Origin: an uncultured Rhodospirillaceae bacterium
GTDB lineage: Bacteria; Pseudomonadota; Alphaproteobacteria; Rhodospirillales; Casp-alpha2
Length of the DNA stretch: 64,000 nucleotides
Assembly (NCBI GenBank): GCA_913030825.1
Contig: CAJWCU010000020.1
Span: forward strand, 1-64,000
Reading direction: 5' to 3'
A program made the position numbers and the translations under genes. Each line of letters starts with the position of its first letter. The first letter of the stretch is position 1. Below the pieces are notes generated by a model. That model did not search any database. It was not told where the DNA came from and saw nothing but the letters and a program-made list of their open reading frames with translations. This document shows positions 62,393 to 64,000 of the stretch, one piece after another.

Positions 62393-63130
62393 CTAGAAGG
62401 CGACGACCTTGCCGTCTTCCGCGGTCTCGTAAGCAAGCTCATCCACCTGTTTCAGCATGTCGTCGCTCATATGGGTGAGCACGACCTTCTTGGCGCCGAT
62501 CTCCGGCAGATGGTTTTCCAGGGTCGCCAGGTCCAGGTGCAGAGGAACGGCCTTGTCCCGGAAATAAGCTTCGGCGACGAACAGGTCCGCGTCCTTGGCG
62601 GCGGGGATCAGGGCATCGGTCCATTCCGTATCGCCGGTATAGGTGACGACGCGGTCCTCGGCCCGAATGCGGAGCGCGAAGAACGGGCCGTCCGGCTGGC
62701 CGTGTTTGACCAGATGGGGCGTGACGGTCACGCCCGCGACCTCGGTTTCCTCGCCGGGTTTCAGTTCCCGAAGCTCCAGATCGAACTTCTGTTTGGTCTT
62801 GGACGATCCGGGGAACGAGGTCTCCATCACTCGCAGGTACCAGTCTTTCAGGCCCGGCGGTCCGGCGACGACCAGGGGCTGCGTGCGTTTCGAAAAGAAC
62901 TGTGATTCCAGCATGAAGAAGGGCAGGCCGCCGAAATGGTCGGCGTGGAAATGGGTGACCAGGATCGCCTGGATCTCGTTCAACGCGATCCCGAGCCCTT
63001 TCAGCGCGATAAGCGACGATGCGCCGCAGTCGATCAGGAAGTTCGTCCGCGTGCCCGTGACGTGAAAACAGGTGTTGAATCGGCCGCCGCTGCCGAAGGC
63101 GTCGCCGCAGCCGACGAATTGAAGTTGCAT
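62393..63130 (-). CDS. MBL-fold metallo-hydrolase
   Basis: The 245-residue protein has the metallo-beta-lactamase HxHxDH metal site in ILVTHFHADHFGGLPFFML. The opening is MQLQFVGCGDAFGSGGRFNT and later ligand loops are VVTYTGDTEWTDAL and VVLTHMSDDM. It is of the RNase Z/PhnP-like size class. ATG 63130 is chosen because the conserved first strand begins there; the frame extends far upstream antisense to the next gene. It is divergent from the ptxD-like gene across an AT-rich 90-bp promoter region. Confidence 0.92.
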   Translation of the reverse strand: MQLQFVGCGDAFGSGGRFNTCFHVTGTRTNFLIDCGASSLIALKGLGIALNEIQAILVTHFHADHFGGLPFFMLESQFFSKRTQPLVVAGPPGLKDWYLRVMETSFPGSSKTKQKFDLELRELKPGEETEVAGVTVTPHLVKHGQPDGPFFALRIRAEDRVVTYTGDTEWTDALIPAAKDADLFVAEAYFRDKAVPLHLDLATLENHLPEIGAKKVVLTHMSDDMLKQVDELAYETAEDGKVVAF

Positions 63131-63220
63131 GGATAGGCTCCCGTTCGTATGATTATTAAATCGTATCGAATTTATAATTTGATGCAATAAACAAATTATA
63201 CAGCCTTGAAGGACTATCGC

Positions 63221-64000
63221 ATGCCGCCGAAGATCGTCGTCGCCAATTGGGTCCACCCGGAGGTTCTCGCCTACCTTCGTCAGCACGGCGAGGTCGTTGC
63301 CAATGAAACCCGTGAACCCTGGCCGCGGGCGGAACTGTTGGGCCATTGCCGGGACGCGGCGGCGCTGATCGCTTTCATGCCGGAATCGGTGGACGACGAC
63401 TTTCTGGCTGAATGCCCCGATCTTCGCATCGTCGCCTGCGCGCTGAAAGGCTACGACAATTTCGACGTCGATGCGTGCACCCGGCGCGGCGTTTGGATCA
63501 CCTTCGTGCCGGACCTGTTGACCGCGCCCACGGCGGAACTGGCGGTCGGGCTGATGATTTCGCTGGGCCGCAACATCGGGCCCGGCAACGCCTATGTCAA
63601 AAGCGGCGTCTTCGCAGGGTGGCGGCCCCGGTTCTATGGCCGTTCGCTGGACGGCAGCACGGTCGGCATCCTGGGCGCCGGGGCGGTCGGCAAGGCCATT
63701 GCCCGCCGGCTGGCGGGGTTCCGGGCGTCGCTCCTCTATCACGACGCGAACCGTCTGGCCCCGGACCAGGAGGATGAATTGCGCCTGCACCGGGTATCCC
63801 TGGCCGAGCTGCGGGACCAGAGCGATTTCGTCGTCCTGGCCCTGCCGTTGACCGAAAGCACCTTTCATATCGTCGATGCGGATTTCATCAATGGCATGAA
63901 GCCGGGGGCGTTGCTGGTCAATCCGGCCCGGGGATCCCTGGTCGACGAGGCGGCGGTGGCCGACGCGCTGGAACGCGGGCATCTTGCCGGCTACGCCGCC
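63221..64000 (+). CDS. ptxD: Phosphite (phosphonate) dehydrogenase PtxD-like, 5' part
   Basis: The gene runs off the right edge; the first 260 codons are visible. It is a D-2-hydroxyacid-dehydrogenase-fold protein closely matching the PtxD pattern I recall from Pseudomonas stutzeri. VACALKGYDNFDVDACT is followed by TFVPDLLTAPTAELAVGL, GWRPRFYG and VGILGAGAVGKAIARRL (the NAD-binding GxGxxG), then NPARGSLVDE. By numbering M53 and K76 fall at the same places as the known PtxD active-site residues. It would oxidise phosphite to phosphate with NAD. No ptxABC transporter is upstream; downstream genes are out of view. Confidence 0.85.
   Translation, partial: MPPKIVVANWVHPEVLAYLRQHGEVVANETREPWPRAELLGHCRDAAALIAFMPESVDDDFLAECPDLRIVACALKGYDNFDVDACTRRGVWITFVPDLLTAPTAELAVGLMISLGRNIGPGNAYVKSGVFAGWRPRFYGRSLDGSTVGILGAGAVGKAIARRLAGFRASLLYHDANRLAPDQEDELRLHRVSLAELRDQSDFVVLALPLTESTFHIVDADFINGMKPGALLVNPARGSLVDEAAVADALERGHLAGYAA

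Noticed and set aside
63151-63215. TetR-operator-like sequence before the ptxD-like gene
   Set aside because: Similarity to the operators at 46410-46459 is limited to ATTAAATC and GAATT in very AT-rich sequence, too weak to claim.
63131-63982. Upstream extension of the MBL hydrolase frame
   Set aside because: It is antisense to the ptxD-like gene, and the conserved MBL start lies at 63130.

Overview
The window is GC-rich chromosome of an alphaproteobacterium, probably Rhodospirillales-like. That placement is inferred from gene content and codon use: an alphaproteobacterial-type RepA replicon, DUF736/DUF2958/ArdC plasmid genes and the imelysin/di-haem oxidoreductase cluster. It is not proven. 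It splits into an integrated accessory element (67-40206) and ordinary chromosome (40254-64000).

Element, about 40.1 kb. It sits in the 3' end of an initiator tRNA-Met gene and is bounded by a 48-bp direct repeat (67-114 and 40206-40253). The integrase and an AlpA-like excision factor lie at the right end, and matching 17-bp arm-type sites lie just inside both ends. Left to right it carries: a class II Fic protein; a plasmid replicon (RepA, five iterons, AT-rich repeats, DnaA box); a VirD4-type coupling protein; ArdC antirestriction protein; a PRiA4_ORF3-like/nuclease-like pair; a small tyrosine recombinase flanked by inverted 27-bp sites; an OLD nuclease, KTSC and TIR-like defence block; a plasmid housekeeping block with a long ParB-like protein; a candidate oriT, MobC and MOBP relaxase; a second coupling protein; ParA with a small partner; LuxR/LuxI quorum sensing; an AT-rich islet with an unrecognised secreted protein; a serine recombinase; a HlyD/ABC export pump with an LpxR-like outer-membrane lipase; and a hipB with truncated hipA. 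There is no type IV secretion channel, so the element looks mobilizable rather than self-transmissible.

Regulation read from the DNA: an 18-bp lux-box palindrome precedes luxI and a near-identical one lies upstream of the relaxase-linked coupling protein gene, which suggests that transfer is controlled by cell density. Three related leaders of about 230-275 bp, each ending in a short hairpin (two of them with a compensatory base change), precede ardC, the DUF736 gene and a small orphan gene.

Chromosome right of attR: two TauD/TfdA-type dioxygenases, katG, a class II aldolase, a TetR regulator with a double operator, an Sfp-type phosphopantetheinyl transferase, an FAH-family hydrolase, a frameshifted molbindin gene beside a ModA-like protein, and a probable Fur-controlled iron cluster (bfd, DUF1513, imelysin, di-haem oxidoreductase, imelysin, DUF2325). 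These are followed by nitronate monooxygenase, DsrE, a glycine-zipper lipoprotein, an enolase-superfamily enzyme, a DsbA-like protein, an MBL hydrolase and, running off the right edge, a gene closely matching phosphite dehydrogenase (ptxD).
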